A stretch of DNA of 64,000 bases from CAIYZT01 sp031385445. GTDB taxonomy: Bacteria; Pseudomonadota; Alphaproteobacteria; Rhodobacterales; Rhodobacteraceae. The notes below the pieces were generated by a model that had not been told where the DNA came from, searched no databases, and worked only from the letters and a program-made list of their open reading frames with translations. A program made the translations under genes and the position numbers. Positions 33,867 through 44,346 of the stretch are shown one piece after another (within the stretch, counting starts at the first letter, position 1; every line of letters begins with the position of its first letter). The stretch is from NCBI GenBank assembly GCA_031385445.1, contig JANNBM010000004.1, forward strand, positions 1 to 64,000, given 5' to 3'.

Positions 33867-36050
33867 ATGGACGATCCTGCCTATTTTCTGGATGATGCCG
33901 CGGCGCAAGCGATTGTCAGTGGCAGGCATGGCGATCCCTTCGCCGTCCTTGGTCTGCACAAGCGCGGTAAGGCGCAGGTCGTAACGGCCTTCGCTCCGGG
34001 GGCCGAGGCGATGTGGGTTCTGCACGGGCGTACAGAGGTTCCGATGCGCCCGTATCCCGGTCATGCCGGACTTTTTGAGGCGGTGATTGCCAAAAAGGCC
34101 GCGTACCGGCTGAAAGCGCAGGGTTTCGGGTCGGAATGGGTCTTTGAGGATGCGTTTCGATTTGGTCCGGTGATGGGCGAGATGGACGAATACCTGCTGG
34201 GCGAGGGCACGCACAAACGCATCTGGCAGGTTCTTGGCGCGCATGTGCTGGACCATGAAGGCGTCAACGGTACACATTTCGCGGTCTGGGCGCCCAATGC
34301 CTCGCGCGTTTCGGTGGTGGGCGATTTCAACATCTGGGACGGGCGGCGCCATCCGATGCGCCGGCGCGGCGCGACCGGGGTGTGGGAAACGTTCATCCCC
34401 TCGGTGGGCGAAGGGCTTGCCTACAAATATGAAATTCTGGCTGCGGATGGCACGGTGATGCCGCTGAAGGCCGATCCGGTTGGCTTTGGCAGCGAACATG
34501 CGCCCGCGAACGCCAGCGTTGTGCGCGATATTCGCGGTGCCAAATGGCGCGACGCGGACTGGATGGCAAAACGCGGCAGCGTGCAGAACGTCGATGCCCC
34601 GATGTCGGTTTACGAGGTGCATCTTGGCTCTTGGGCCCGCGAAGAGGGCAACCGGATGCTCTCTTATGTCGAACTGGCCGATCGTCTGGTCGCTTATGTC
34701 GCGGATATGGGGTTCACCCACATCGAACTTTTGCCGATCACCGAGTTTCCGTTTGATGGATCATGGGGCTATCAACCCGTCGGCATGTATGCCCCGACGA
34801 TCCGGCACGGCCGCCCAGAAGAATTTCGCGCGCTGATCGATGCGGCCCATGAAGCGGGGCTTGGGGTGATTCTGGACTGGGTTCCGGGGCATTTTCCCAC
34901 CGATGCGCATGGTCTTGGCCACTTTGACGGCACCCCGCTTTATGAACATGCCGACCCCAAAGAAGGCTTTCATCAAGACTGGAACACGCTGATCTATAAT
35001 TACGGCCGGGTCGAGGTTTCAAATTATCTCGTCTCTAACGCGCTGTATTGGCTGGAGGAATATCATTTAGACGGGCTGCGCGTGGATGCGGTCGCCTCAA
35101 TGCTGTACCGCGATTATTCGCGGGACGCGGGGCAGTGGGTGCCGAACAAGGACGGCGGGCGCGAGAATTACGAAGCCATCGCGATGCTGCAACGCATGAA
35201 CATCGCGGCTTACGGCGAATGCGCGGGCATCATCACAGCAGCCGAGGAAAGCACGGCCTTTTCCGGCGTGACACGCCCGGCAGACACGGGCGGTCTGGGA
35301 TTTGGGTTCAAATGGAACATGGGGTGGATGAATGACACCCTGTCCTACATGCAAAAAGACCCGATTTACCGCAAACATCATCACCACCAGATGACCTTTG
35401 GACTGCACTACGCCTTTTCGGAAAACTACATCCTGCCGATCAGCCATGATGAAGTCGTGCACGGCAAAGGCTCGATGATCGAAAAGATGCCGGGCAGCTG
35501 GACCGAGAAATTCGCCAACCTGCGCGCCTATTATGCGTTCATGTGGGGCCATCCGGGCAAAAAATTGCTGTTCATGGGGCTGGAATTTGCCCAGGTTGCG
35601 GAATGGAACCACAATCAATCGCTGGACTGGCATTTGCTGGACCAGCCGTTGCACCGGGGCGTCAAGGTTCTGGTGCGCGATCTGAACCGGATTTACCGCA
35701 GCACCCCCGCGCTTCATGTGAACGACACCCGCCCCGAAGGCTTTGACTGGATCGAGTCCAATGATGCGGAGGCGTCGGTTTTCGTTTGGGCGCGCAAGGG
35801 TGCAACGGGCGACGCCATGGTGGTTTGCGTGGTCAACATGACCCCGGTTGAGCGGCGCTACCGCCTCGGTCTGCCCGCCGCGGGCCATTGGGACGAGATA
35901 TTCAACAGCGACGCCGAGGCTTATGGCGGCGGCAACAGGGGCAACCTTGGGGGCGTGAAAGCCGAAAAGGTCGCGCATCAGGGACAGGCCCATTCGGCCA
36001 CGATCACGTTGCCACCTTTGGCGGCAGTGTGGTTTCGACAAGCAAAGTAG
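33867..36050 (+). CDS. glgB: 1,4-alpha-glucan branching enzyme
   Basis: A 727-residue GH13 enzyme that makes the alpha-1,6 branches of glycogen. N-terminal carbohydrate-binding and isoamylase-like domains (residues 1-220, with THFAVWAPNASRVSVVGDFN) are followed by the catalytic barrel with LDWVPGHFPTDAHGL, the nucleophile region DGLRVDAVASMLY, the acid in IITAAEESTAF, and ISHDEVVHGKGSM. It starts at ATG 33867, six bases after glgP, with GAGG upstream. Confidence 0.97.
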   Translation: MDDPAYFLDDAAAQAIVSGRHGDPFAVLGLHKRGKAQVVTAFAPGAEAMWVLHGRTEVPMRPYPGHAGLFEAVIAKKAAYRLKAQGFGSEWVFEDAFRFGPVMGEMDEYLLGEGTHKRIWQVLGAHVLDHEGVNGTHFAVWAPNASRVSVVGDFNIWDGRRHPMRRRGATGVWETFIPSVGEGLAYKYEILAADGTVMPLKADPVGFGSEHAPANASVVRDIRGAKWRDADWMAKRGSVQNVDAPMSVYEVHLGSWAREEGNRMLSYVELADRLVAYVADMGFTHIELLPITEFPFDGSWGYQPVGMYAPTIRHGRPEEFRALIDAAHEAGLGVILDWVPGHFPTDAHGLGHFDGTPLYEHADPKEGFHQDWNTLIYNYGRVEVSNYLVSNALYWLEEYHLDGLRVDAVASMLYRDYSRDAGQWVPNKDGGRENYEAIAMLQRMNIAAYGECAGIITAAEESTAFSGVTRPADTGGLGFGFKWNMGWMNDTLSYMQKDPIYRKHHHHQMTFGLHYAFSENYILPISHDEVVHGKGSMIEKMPGSWTEKFANLRAYYAFMWGHPGKKLLFMGLEFAQVAEWNHNQSLDWHLLDQPLHRGVKVLVRDLNRIYRSTPALHVNDTRPEGFDWIESNDAEASVFVWARKGATGDAMVVCVVNMTPVERRYRLGLPAAGHWDEIFNSDAEAYGGGNRGNLGGVKAEKVAHQGQAHSATITLPPLAAVWFRQAK

Positions 36051-36079
36051 AAGCGGTTTGGCCGCAAAGGGGAGGGACC

Positions 36080-37351
36080 ATGCAATCAAAACCCAATCAA
36101 CGCCTATCGACGCAGGCGATGGCCTTTGTGCTTGCGGGCGGGCGAGGCAGCCGACTGAAAGAGCTGACCAATACCCGCGCAAAACCAGCGGTGTATTTTG
36201 GCGGCAAAACCCGGATCATCGACTTTGCTTTGTCCAATGCGCTTAACTCCGGCATCCGGAAAATGGCGATTGCGACGCAGTACAAAGCGCATTCGCTGAT
36301 CCGCCACATGCAGCGCGGCTGGGGGTTTTTCCGGGCCGAGCGGAACGAATACCTTGACATTCTGCCCGCTTCGCAGCGCGTGTCGGAAAACAAATGGTAT
36401 CTGGGAACGGCGGATGCGGTCACGCAAAACATTGATATCGTTGATTCCTATGGGGTCAAATATATCGTCGTTCTGGCAGGTGATCATATCTACAAGATGG
36501 ATTACGAGATCATGCTGCAGCAGCATGTGGATTCGGGCGCCGATGTGACGATCGGCTGTCTGACCGTGCCGCGCAAAGAGGCCAGCGCCTTTGGCGTGAT
36601 GGACGTCGATAAAAGTGGCCGGGTGCTGAAATTTCTGGAAAAGCCCAAGGATCCGCCGGGCATGCCGGGCGATCCGAACAGCACGCTCGCCTCGATGGGG
36701 ATTTACGTGTTCGACTGGAAGTTCCTGCGCGAGCTGCTGCTTGCCGATATGGACGATCCAAATTCGAGCCACGATTTCGGCAACGATCTGATCCCCGACA
36801 TCGTGAAAAACGGCAAAGCCATCGCGCATCAGTTTGCCACCAGCTGCGTGAAAAGCGGCCACGAGGACGAACCCTATTGGCGCGATGTCGGAACGATTGA
36901 TGCGTTCTGGCAGGCCAATATCGATCTGACCGACTTCCTGCCAAAACTGGATATCTACGACAACTCCTGGCCGATCTGGACCTATTCCGAGATTTTGCCG
37001 CCCGCCAAGTTCATCCATAACGAGGATGGGCGCCGGGGTACGGCGGTTTCCTCGCTCGTGTCGGGCGATTGCATCGTTTCGGGGTCCGAAGTGGCCAATT
37101 CGCTGCTGTTCACCGGCGTTCGAACCCACAGTTATTCAAAGCTGGACTATGCCGTTGTGCTGCCGCAGGTGGTGGTGAACCGCAAGGCCGAGCTGAAGAA
37201 CTGCGTGATTGACCGGGGCGTGATCATTCCTGAAGGTCTGGTCGTGGGGCAGGATCCGATTGAAGATGGCAAGTGGTTCAACCGGACGGAGTCTGGGATT
37301 GTTTTGGTGACCCAAGACATGATCGACGATTGGAGCCGGGCGAAACTTTAA
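36080..37351 (+). CDS. glgC: glucose-1-phosphate adenylyltransferase
   Basis: A 423-residue enzyme making ADP-glucose, the committed step of glycogen synthesis, usually under allosteric control by glycolytic intermediates. It has FVLAGGRGSRLKELTNTRAK and PAVYFGGKTRIIDFALSNA near the N-terminus, VLAGDHIYKMDYE, and the C-terminal beta-helix with LPQVVVNRKAELKNCVID. ATG 36080 follows GGAGGGA (36071-36077). The frame is open back into glgB. Confidence 0.97.
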   Translation: MQSKPNQRLSTQAMAFVLAGGRGSRLKELTNTRAKPAVYFGGKTRIIDFALSNALNSGIRKMAIATQYKAHSLIRHMQRGWGFFRAERNEYLDILPASQRVSENKWYLGTADAVTQNIDIVDSYGVKYIVVLAGDHIYKMDYEIMLQQHVDSGADVTIGCLTVPRKEASAFGVMDVDKSGRVLKFLEKPKDPPGMPGDPNSTLASMGIYVFDWKFLRELLLADMDDPNSSHDFGNDLIPDIVKNGKAIAHQFATSCVKSGHEDEPYWRDVGTIDAFWQANIDLTDFLPKLDIYDNSWPIWTYSEILPPAKFIHNEDGRRGTAVSSLVSGDCIVSGSEVANSLLFTGVRTHSYSKLDYAVVLPQVVVNRKAELKNCVIDRGVIIPEGLVVGQDPIEDGKWFNRTESGIVLVTQDMIDDWSRAKL

Positions 37352-37461
37352 CCGGCGCGAAGGGCTTGGATTGCCGGGGGGACGAAGGCCTTCCGGCAGC
37401 GTTTGTATCGCACCGGGGCTGCGTTTGGCGGCGGGAATAACAAAAAAGGGGGGAGGGGCGC

Positions 37462-38883
37462 ATGGGACGGGTGCTTTCAGTCGCATCGGAATGCGTGCCA
37501 TTGATGAAGACCGGCGGTTTGGCGGATGTCGTCGGGGCATTGCCCGGCGCGCTGGCCGGGGCGGGCTGGGAGATGCGGGTTTTGCTGCCCGCTTACCGCA
37601 GTTTGCGGCCCCATTTGGCCGCAATGACCGAGGTTTTGGAAGAGCCGGGGCTGTTTGGCGGCACTGGCCGGGTGTTTTTCGGCAAGGTTGAGGGGCTTGA
37701 TCTGTACCTGCTGGACGCGCCGCATCTTTTTGACCGGAGCGGCGGGCCATATTCTGCCAACGGCCAGGATTTCGCCGACAATCCGCAGCGCTTTGCCGCG
37801 CTGTCCTGGGTGGCGGCCCGCATGGCGCGCGAGGGCTGCGACGGTTGGAAGCCCGACATTCTGCACGCCCATGACTGGCAGGCCGGATTCGCGCCGGCCT
37901 ACCTTGCCTATGGCGGATCGGGCGGCGCCGAGACGGTGATGACGGTGCATAACATCGCGTTCCAAGGCTGGGCGCAGGCGGCCAACCTGGGGGAATTGCG
38001 GCTGCCGGTTTCCGAGTTTCATCCCGGCGGTTTGGAGTATTTCGGCGGGCTTTCCAGCCTGAAGGCGGGGCTGATCAATGCAGGTAAAATCACAACCGTT
38101 TCAAACACCTACGCGGCAGAGTTAATGCGTCCAGAGTTTGGAATGGGGCTTGAAGGCGTCATCGCTGCACGCGCAGGCGATGTGTCGGGGATCTTGAACG
38201 GGGTCGACGCCGCCGTCTGGTCGCCCGAAGCGGAAACCGCGCCCTATTCGATGGCTTCGATGAAGGGCAAGGCGGCGCATCGGGCGGCGCTTCTGGCCGA
38301 TCTTGGCCTTGATGTGCCCGGACCGCTGGCCATTCTGGTCAGCCGCCTGACCGAGCAGAAGGGCATTGATCTTTTGACGCAGGTGATGCCGGAATTTATC
38401 GCGGCGGGCGGCGGTTTGGCAATTCTCGGGTCGGGCGATCCGGTGTTGGAAGGCGCCATGCGCGGGCTCGGCGCGCGCTATCCGGCGCGGGTTTCGGTGA
38501 AGATCGGCTATGACGAAGCCTATTCGCACCGGCTGTTTTGCGGCGGAGACGCGGTGCTGGTGCCCAGCCGGTTTGAACCTTGCGGGCTGACGCAGATGTA
38601 TGGGCTGCGCTATGGCACGGTGCCGGTGGTTTCGGCGGTTGGCGGTCTTGCCGATACGGTGATCAATGCTTCGCCTGCCGCGCTTGCCGCGCAGGTTGCG
38701 ACCGGCATTGTGTTTCATCCGGTCGACGCGCTGTCGTTCCAGCTGGCGCTGCGCCAATTGGTGGCGCTTTATGCGGACAAGGCGGTTTGGACGCGCGTGC
38801 AGAAAAATGCGATGCGCCAGCCGGTCGGTTGGGAAGCGCCCGCGCGGGCCTATGCCGCGCTGTATGAGGGCCTTGCCCGGTGA
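37462..38883 (+). CDS. glgA: glycogen synthase (ADP-glucose)
   Basis: A 473-residue GT5 glycosyltransferase that extends glycogen chains from ADP-glucose. The KTGGLADVVGALP substrate-binding motif is near residue 16, HAHDWQAGFAPAYL near residue 137 and the C-terminal VPSRFEPCGLTQMYGLRYGT near residue 367. ATG 37462 has GGGAGGGG upstream. A 110-base gap separates it from glgC. Its stop overlaps the GTG of glgX. Confidence 0.97.
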   Translation: MGRVLSVASECVPLMKTGGLADVVGALPGALAGAGWEMRVLLPAYRSLRPHLAAMTEVLEEPGLFGGTGRVFFGKVEGLDLYLLDAPHLFDRSGGPYSANGQDFADNPQRFAALSWVAARMAREGCDGWKPDILHAHDWQAGFAPAYLAYGGSGGAETVMTVHNIAFQGWAQAANLGELRLPVSEFHPGGLEYFGGLSSLKAGLINAGKITTVSNTYAAELMRPEFGMGLEGVIAARAGDVSGILNGVDAAVWSPEAETAPYSMASMKGKAAHRAALLADLGLDVPGPLAILVSRLTEQKGIDLLTQVMPEFIAAGGGLAILGSGDPVLEGAMRGLGARYPARVSVKIGYDEAYSHRLFCGGDAVLVPSRFEPCGLTQMYGLRYGTVPVVSAVGGLADTVINASPAALAAQVATGIVFHPVDALSFQLALRQLVALYADKAVWTRVQKNAMRQPVGWEAPARAYAALYEGLAR

Positions 38884-40952
38884 ACGCCGCCGCATTGCAG
38901 ACAACGGCCGGCCTGCCTTGGCCGCTTGGCGCGACACTTTGCGAGCAAGGTGTTAATTTTGCTGTATTTTCCGCGCATGGAACGGCGGTTGATCTGTGCC
39001 TGTATTCCCCCGATGGTCGGCGGGAGTTGGCGCGGATTACCCTGCCAAATCATAGCGGTGATATCTGGCACGGCCATATCGCCGGAATTTCGGCGGGTCA
39101 GCTGTATGGATTTCGCGTCCATGGCCCCTATCATCCCGCAGAGGGGCACCGGTTTAATCCCAACAAACTGCTGCTCGACCCCTATGCCAAGGGCATCGAG
39201 GGGCGGTTGCGCTGGTCGGATGCCTTGATGGGGTACCGCGTCGGCTCTGCCCGCGGTGATTTGTCTTTTGATGCCCGCGACAGCGCCTTTGCCATGCCCA
39301 AATCGGTGGTCGTGGACGAGCGTTTTGACTGGGGCGATGATCGCCCGCCGATGACGCCCATGGCAAATACCGTGATCTATGAGGCGCATGTCAAAGGTCT
39401 GACCAAGCTGCACCCTGCCATCACGGAAAAGCAGCGCGGCACCTATGCCGCCCTCGGCCATCCGGCAATGATCGCGCATTTTCAAGCGCTTGGCATCACA
39501 GCGGTGGAGCTTTTGCCAGTCCATGCTTATTTTGACGACCGCTTTTTGGTCGCCAAGGGCCTGCGCAACAACTGGGGCTATAACTCCATCGGTTTTTTCG
39601 CACCCGAACCGCGCTATGGCACGCTGAAGCAGTTGAAAACGGCGGTCAAAGCGCTGCATAAGGCGGGGATCGAGGTGCTGTTGGATGTGGTTTACAACCA
39701 TACCGGCGAGGGCGATCAGTGGGGTCCGACCATCTGCCATCGCGGGTTCGACAACGTCAGCTACTACCGGCTGACCGAAAACGGCCGGTCCTATGCCAAT
39801 GATGCGGGCACGGGCAACACGCTGAACCTGACCGAGGCGCCGGTGCTGCGTATGGTGATGGATTCGCTGCGCTATTGGGTCCAGCAGTGCCACATTGACG
39901 GGTTCCGCTTTGATCTGGCATCGGTGCTTGGGCGCGAATCTTATGGGTTTGACCAAGGTGCGGGCTTTTTCGATGCGCTGCGGCAGGATCCGGTGCTGGC
40001 CCATGTGAAACTGATTGCCGAGCCTTGGGATCTCGGGCCGGGCGGATATCAACTTGGGGCTTATCCAAAGCCATTCAGCGAATGGAATGACAAATTCCGC
40101 GACGGGGTGCGGCGGTTCTGGAAGGGCGATCCGGGCCAGGCGCCGGAATTGTCGCGCCGGCTTTTGGGGTCGGCCGAAAAGTTTGACCATTCCCGCCGCC
40201 CGGCAAGCTCCTCCGTCAATTACATCGCCGCGCATGACGGTTTCACGTTGCACGACCTGGTCAGCTATACCGTCAAACGCAATTTCGCCAACGGCGAGGA
40301 AAACCGGGACGGGCATGACGACAACCATGCGGACAACATGGGCGTTGAGGGGCCGACCGAAGACGTGGCGATTGGTGCGGCGCGCGGGTTGCGAAAGCGC
40401 AACCTTCTAGCGACGCTGATCTTGTCGCAAGGCACGCCGATGCTGTTGGCGGGCGACGAATTGGGCCATTCGCAGGGCGGCAACAACAACGCTTATGCGC
40501 AGGATAATGAAACCAGCTGGATCAATTGGGCCAAGGCGGACGTCGATCTGGCCGCCTTTGTCGGCCGTCTGACCGCGCTGCGTACGCGGCACCCGGCGCT
40601 GCGCCAGCACCGGTTCTTGCACGGAAAACCCCGCCCGGACGGCTTGCCGGATGTGATCTGGCGCCGTGCCGATGGGGCCACGCCGACGGCGGGCGACTGG
40701 CATGATGCGGCGTTCCGCTGTTTGGGCGCCGAATTGCGCCTGTCGGCCGAGGGCAGCGTCGGCAGCGACGTTGTCTTTGTCGTCTTTAACGGCGGCGAGG
40801 CGCAGCGCCTGACCCTGCCGACCACGGCGCCGGGTTGGATATGCGAACTTGACACCAGCCGACCAGATGCCCCCGCCCATGAGGTTGGATTAACGCTTGA
40901 CCTGAAGGCTCAAGGTGTTGTCGTCTTTACCCCAATTGCCCAAAAGGTTTGA
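38880..40952 (+). CDS. glgX: glycogen debranching enzyme
   Basis: A 690-residue GH13 isoamylase-type enzyme that removes short alpha-1,6 branches left by phosphorylase. It has YEAHVKGLTKLHPAI, LDVVYNHTGEGDQWGPT, the nucleophile region DGFRFDLASVLGRE and the acid in LIAEPWDLGPGGYQLG. The start is GTG 38880, overlapping the glgA stop by four bases. Confidence 0.96.
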   Translation: MNAAALQTTAGLPWPLGATLCEQGVNFAVFSAHGTAVDLCLYSPDGRRELARITLPNHSGDIWHGHIAGISAGQLYGFRVHGPYHPAEGHRFNPNKLLLDPYAKGIEGRLRWSDALMGYRVGSARGDLSFDARDSAFAMPKSVVVDERFDWGDDRPPMTPMANTVIYEAHVKGLTKLHPAITEKQRGTYAALGHPAMIAHFQALGITAVELLPVHAYFDDRFLVAKGLRNNWGYNSIGFFAPEPRYGTLKQLKTAVKALHKAGIEVLLDVVYNHTGEGDQWGPTICHRGFDNVSYYRLTENGRSYANDAGTGNTLNLTEAPVLRMVMDSLRYWVQQCHIDGFRFDLASVLGRESYGFDQGAGFFDALRQDPVLAHVKLIAEPWDLGPGGYQLGAYPKPFSEWNDKFRDGVRRFWKGDPGQAPELSRRLLGSAEKFDHSRRPASSSVNYIAAHDGFTLHDLVSYTVKRNFANGEENRDGHDDNHADNMGVEGPTEDVAIGAARGLRKRNLLATLILSQGTPMLLAGDELGHSQGGNNNAYAQDNETSWINWAKADVDLAAFVGRLTALRTRHPALRQHRFLHGKPRPDGLPDVIWRRADGATPTAGDWHDAAFRCLGAELRLSAEGSVGSDVVFVVFNGGEAQRLTLPTTAPGWICELDTSRPDAPAHEVGLTLDLKAQGVVVFTPIAQKV

Positions 40953-40955
40953 GCC

Positions 40956-42584
40956 ATGAAAACGCACGTAATCCCCACCGCACCCATTCCAGGACAAAAG
41001 CCCGGCACCAGTGGATTGCGCAAGAAAACGGCGATTTTCATGGGACCGCATTACCTTGAAAACTTCGTGCAGGCGATTTTCGATGTGATCGGGACCAAGG
41101 GAAAGACCTTTGTGCTGGGCGGGGACGGGCGGTATTTCAATGTGCAGGCCGCGCAGGTGATCTTGCGCATGGCGGCGGCGAACGGAGCGGCGCGCATGAT
41201 CGTGGGGCAGGGCGCTATCTTGTCCACGCCGGCCGCGAGCCATCTGATCCGGCTGATGAAAACCGATGGCGGGATCATCATGTCGGCCAGCCACAATCCG
41301 GGCGGCCCGAAAGAGGATTTTGGCGTCAAGTTCAACATGGCCAATGGCGGGCCCGCGCCCGAGCATGTGACCGAGGCCATGTACAAACGTACAACTGAAA
41401 TCACCGCGTATCACATGCTTGATGCGCAGGATGTCGATCTGAACGCGATAGGCCGCCACGATCTTGGCGGGATGATCGTGGATGTCGTGGACCCGGTCAG
41501 CGATTATGCCGCGCTGATGGAGAGCCTGTTCGATTTTCCGGCGATCCGCGCGATGGTCATGTCGGGGTTCGGCATGCGGATGGACAGCATGTGCGCGGTG
41601 ACCGGGCCTTATGCGGTTGAAATCTTTGAAAACCGACTGGGCGCGGCCAAGGGAACCTGTGTGAACGCCGTGCCATTGCCGGATTTCGGCGGGATGCACC
41701 CGGACCCGAACCCGACATGGGCCAAGGCTTTGATGGACGAAATGTTTGGCCAAAACGCGCCTGATTTTGGCGCGGCGAGCGATGGGGACGGCGACCGTAA
41801 TATGGTGGTGGGCCGGGGCATTTATGTCTCGCCTTCGGATTCGCTGGCGGTTCTGGCGGCCAATGCGCATTTGGCGCCGGGTTATAAGGCAGGGCTGAAG
41901 GGCGTTGCGCGTTCGATGCCGACCTCCGCGGCGGCGGACCGGGTGGCGGCGGCTTTGGGCATTGAAAGTTACGAGACGCCGACGGGTTGGAAGTTTTTCG
42001 GAAACCTTCTGGACGCGGGCAAGGCGACGATCTGCGGCGAGGAAAGTTTTGGCACCGGGTCGGACCATGTGCGCGAAAAGGACGGACTTTGGGCGGTGCT
42101 TTTGTGGCTGAACATTCTGGCGGTGCGCGGGCAGTCCGTGGCCACGATTTTGGCGGAGCACTGGGCGCGGTTTGGCCGAAACTATTACTCGCGCCACGAT
42201 TTCGATGCGATTGAAACGGCCCGCGCCGATGCGATGATGGCGGCGATGCGCGGACGGTTGGCGGGTTTGCCGGGCAAGATGGTTGAGGGGATGCAGGTCG
42301 AGGCGGCGGATGATTTTGCCTATACCGATCCGGTCGACGGCTCGGTGTCCAAGGGGCAGGGCGTGCGGGTGATGTTCAAAGGCGGCTCGCGGTTTGTGAT
42401 GCGGCTGTCGGGCACGGGCACTGAAGGCGCGACCTTGCGGCTGTATCTGGAGCGGTATGCGCCGGGGCCGGACGGGCTTGACCATGACCCGCAAGAGGCG
42501 CTGGCCCCGATCATCCGCGCGGCGCACGCGCTGGCGGAGATCACGGGCTTTACCGGGCGCGTGGCGCCTGATGTGATCACCTGA
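40956..42584 (+). CDS. pgm: alpha-D-glucose phosphate-specific phosphoglucomutase
   Basis: A 542-residue enzyme interconverting glucose-1-phosphate and glucose-6-phosphate, linking glycogen to central metabolism. The phosphoserine motif is SASHNPGGPKEDFGVKFN near residue 112, the metal loop DGDGDRNMVVGRGI near residue 275 and the sugar loop GEESFGTGSDHVREKDGLWA near residue 360. It lies four bases after glgX and is the last gene of the operon. Confidence 0.97.
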   Translation: MKTHVIPTAPIPGQKPGTSGLRKKTAIFMGPHYLENFVQAIFDVIGTKGKTFVLGGDGRYFNVQAAQVILRMAAANGAARMIVGQGAILSTPAASHLIRLMKTDGGIIMSASHNPGGPKEDFGVKFNMANGGPAPEHVTEAMYKRTTEITAYHMLDAQDVDLNAIGRHDLGGMIVDVVDPVSDYAALMESLFDFPAIRAMVMSGFGMRMDSMCAVTGPYAVEIFENRLGAAKGTCVNAVPLPDFGGMHPDPNPTWAKALMDEMFGQNAPDFGAASDGDGDRNMVVGRGIYVSPSDSLAVLAANAHLAPGYKAGLKGVARSMPTSAAADRVAAALGIESYETPTGWKFFGNLLDAGKATICGEESFGTGSDHVREKDGLWAVLLWLNILAVRGQSVATILAEHWARFGRNYYSRHDFDAIETARADAMMAAMRGRLAGLPGKMVEGMQVEAADDFAYTDPVDGSVSKGQGVRVMFKGGSRFVMRLSGTGTEGATLRLYLERYAPGPDGLDHDPQEALAPIIRAAHALAEITGFTGRVAPDVIT

Positions 42585-42718
42585 GCTTTTGGCGGGCATC
42601 CTTCACAGGATATTTGGACCACGTCGAAGGCAAAGCGTCATTAGCGCCTTTTCGTGTCGCGCGCGCGCCAGCCGCGGGGCTGACATCTGCTTTGCTGCGT
42701 TAAACTCAGGGGGGCAGA

Positions 42719-44254
42719 ATGTCTGAAGCAAAGCAGCGGGGCGGGCGGCAGGCGCGGCAGGCAGCGCGGTCGGGTGGGGTTGGCGGCACGCCGGGGCGGC
42801 CCTATATCGCGCGCAACATTCCAACCTATGACGTTTTGTCCGAAGAAAACCTGCTGCGGATCGAGGCAGCGGCGGACCGGGTTCTGGCGGAAACCGGAAT
42901 CGAGTTTCGCGATGATCCGGCGGCGCTGGATCTGTGGCGCGGGGCGGGGGCCAAGGTTGACGCGCTGCTCGTGAAGTTCGAGCCGGGGATGCTGCGCGAG
43001 GTGTTGAAATCCGCCCCGGCGCAGTTCACCCAGCACGCGCGCAATCCGGCAAATTCGGTGGAGATCGGCGGCCGCAACGTGGTGTTCTCGCCGGCGTATG
43101 GCAGCCCGTTTGTGATGGATCTGGACAAGGGGCGGCGCTTTGGCACCATCGAGGATTTCCAGAACTTCATCAAGCTGGCGCAGTCCAGCCCCAATTTCCA
43201 CCATTCGGGCGGCACGATCTGCGAGCCGACGGATGTGGCGGTGAACAAGCGGCATCTGGACATGGTGATGGCCCATATCGAGCTGTCGGACCGCCCGTTC
43301 ATGGGCTCGGTGACGGCCGAAGAGCGCAGTGAAGACAGTATCGAGATGTGCCGGGTCCTGTTTGGCGCGGATTTTGTCGATCAGAACTGCGTTATTTTGG
43401 GCAATGTGAATGTGAACTCGCCGCTGGTTTGGGACGGCACGATGACGCGCAGCCTGCGGGCCTATGCGCGGGCGGGGCAGGCGGCGGTGGTGGTGCCGTT
43501 CATTCTGGGCGGGGCGATGGGGCCGGTCACGAATGCGGGGGGGATTGTGCAATCGCTGGCGGAAACCATGGCGGGCTGCGCGCTGACCCAATTGGAGCGC
43601 AAGGGCGCGCCGGTGATCTTTGGCAACTTTCTGTCGTCGATGAGCCTGCGTTCGGGCAGCCCGACCTTTGGCACGCCAGAGCCTGCGATTGGAAGTCAGG
43701 TGATCGGGCAACTTGCGCGGCGGCTGAACCTGCCGCTGCGGTGTTCGGGCAATTTCACCACCTCAAAGCTGCCGGACGGGCAGGCGATGATGGAAGGCAC
43801 GATGTCGATGCTGGCGGCGGTGCATTGCGGGGCGAATTTCATTCTGCATGCGGCGGGGTTTCTGGATGGGTTGCTGAGCATGTCTTATGAAAAGTTCATG
43901 ATGGACGCCGATCTGTGCGGCGCGCTGCATGCTTATCTGGACGGGGTGAAGATTGATGATGATCAACTGGCGGTTGACGCCTTTGCCGAGGTGGGGCCGG
44001 GCAACCATTTCTTTGGCTGCTCGCACACGATGAAACATTATGAAACGGCGTTTTGGGACAGTGAATTGTCGGACAATGAGCCGTTTGAAAAATGGGAGAT
44101 GGCGGGGTCGAGCGATGCGGCGACGCGGGCCAATAAATTGTGGAAAAAGCGGCTGGCGGAGTATGAGGCGCCCGCCTTGGACGCCGGTGTCCGAGACGCC
44201 TTGCGCGACTATGTGGCGCGGAAAAAGGCGGGGATGGCAGATGCGTGGTATTGA
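42719..44254 (+). CDS. MttB-family (trimethylamine methyltransferase family) protein without pyrrolysine
   Basis: A 511-residue TIM-barrel methyltransferase of the MttB superfamily (YDVLSEENLLRIEAAADRVL, TGIEFRDDPAALDLWRGAG near residue 58, GTICEPTDVAVNKRHLDMV near 165). The frame has no internal TAG, so it belongs to the non-pyrrolysine branch. Members tested elsewhere demethylate quaternary amines such as glycine betaine, carnitine or proline betaine to a corrinoid protein. The substrate here is unknown. The N-terminus carries an Arg/Gly-rich tail (QRGGRQARQAARSGG, residues 6-20). The likely partners are 8.5-13 kb away on the other strand (52763-57478). Confidence 0.92.
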   Translation: MSEAKQRGGRQARQAARSGGVGGTPGRPYIARNIPTYDVLSEENLLRIEAAADRVLAETGIEFRDDPAALDLWRGAGAKVDALLVKFEPGMLREVLKSAPAQFTQHARNPANSVEIGGRNVVFSPAYGSPFVMDLDKGRRFGTIEDFQNFIKLAQSSPNFHHSGGTICEPTDVAVNKRHLDMVMAHIELSDRPFMGSVTAEERSEDSIEMCRVLFGADFVDQNCVILGNVNVNSPLVWDGTMTRSLRAYARAGQAAVVVPFILGGAMGPVTNAGGIVQSLAETMAGCALTQLERKGAPVIFGNFLSSMSLRSGSPTFGTPEPAIGSQVIGQLARRLNLPLRCSGNFTTSKLPDGQAMMEGTMSMLAAVHCGANFILHAAGFLDGLLSMSYEKFMMDADLCGALHAYLDGVKIDDDQLAVDAFAEVGPGNHFFGCSHTMKHYETAFWDSELSDNEPFEKWEMAGSSDAATRANKLWKKRLAEYEAPALDAGVRDALRDYVARKKAGMADAWY

Positions 44255-44256
44255 GA

Positions 44257-44270
44257 GTCCAGCACTGGAC
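44257..44270. terminator. possible weak terminator hairpin after the MttB-family gene
   Basis: GTCCAG and CTGGAC form a six-base stem with a two-base loop three bases after the stop, followed by GTTTGATATT. No run of T. Convergent with the lytic transglycosylase gene. Confidence 0.35.
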
Positions 44271-44346
44271 GTTTGATATTATATCGTGAAATCAATGCTG
44301 TAAGTGGAGCAGTTTCCCCACTCATAGCCTGATGGCGCCAGCCCGT

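Noticed and set aside
40890..42599. 569-codon open frame on the minus strand opposite pgm
   Set aside because: Shadow of pgm, with His/Arg-rich composition and no recognisable fold.
42719..44254. Pyrrolysine (in-frame TAG) in the MttB-family gene
   Set aside because: The frame reads through 511 sense codons and ends in TGA. No amber codon is present, and no pyl gene is seen in the window.
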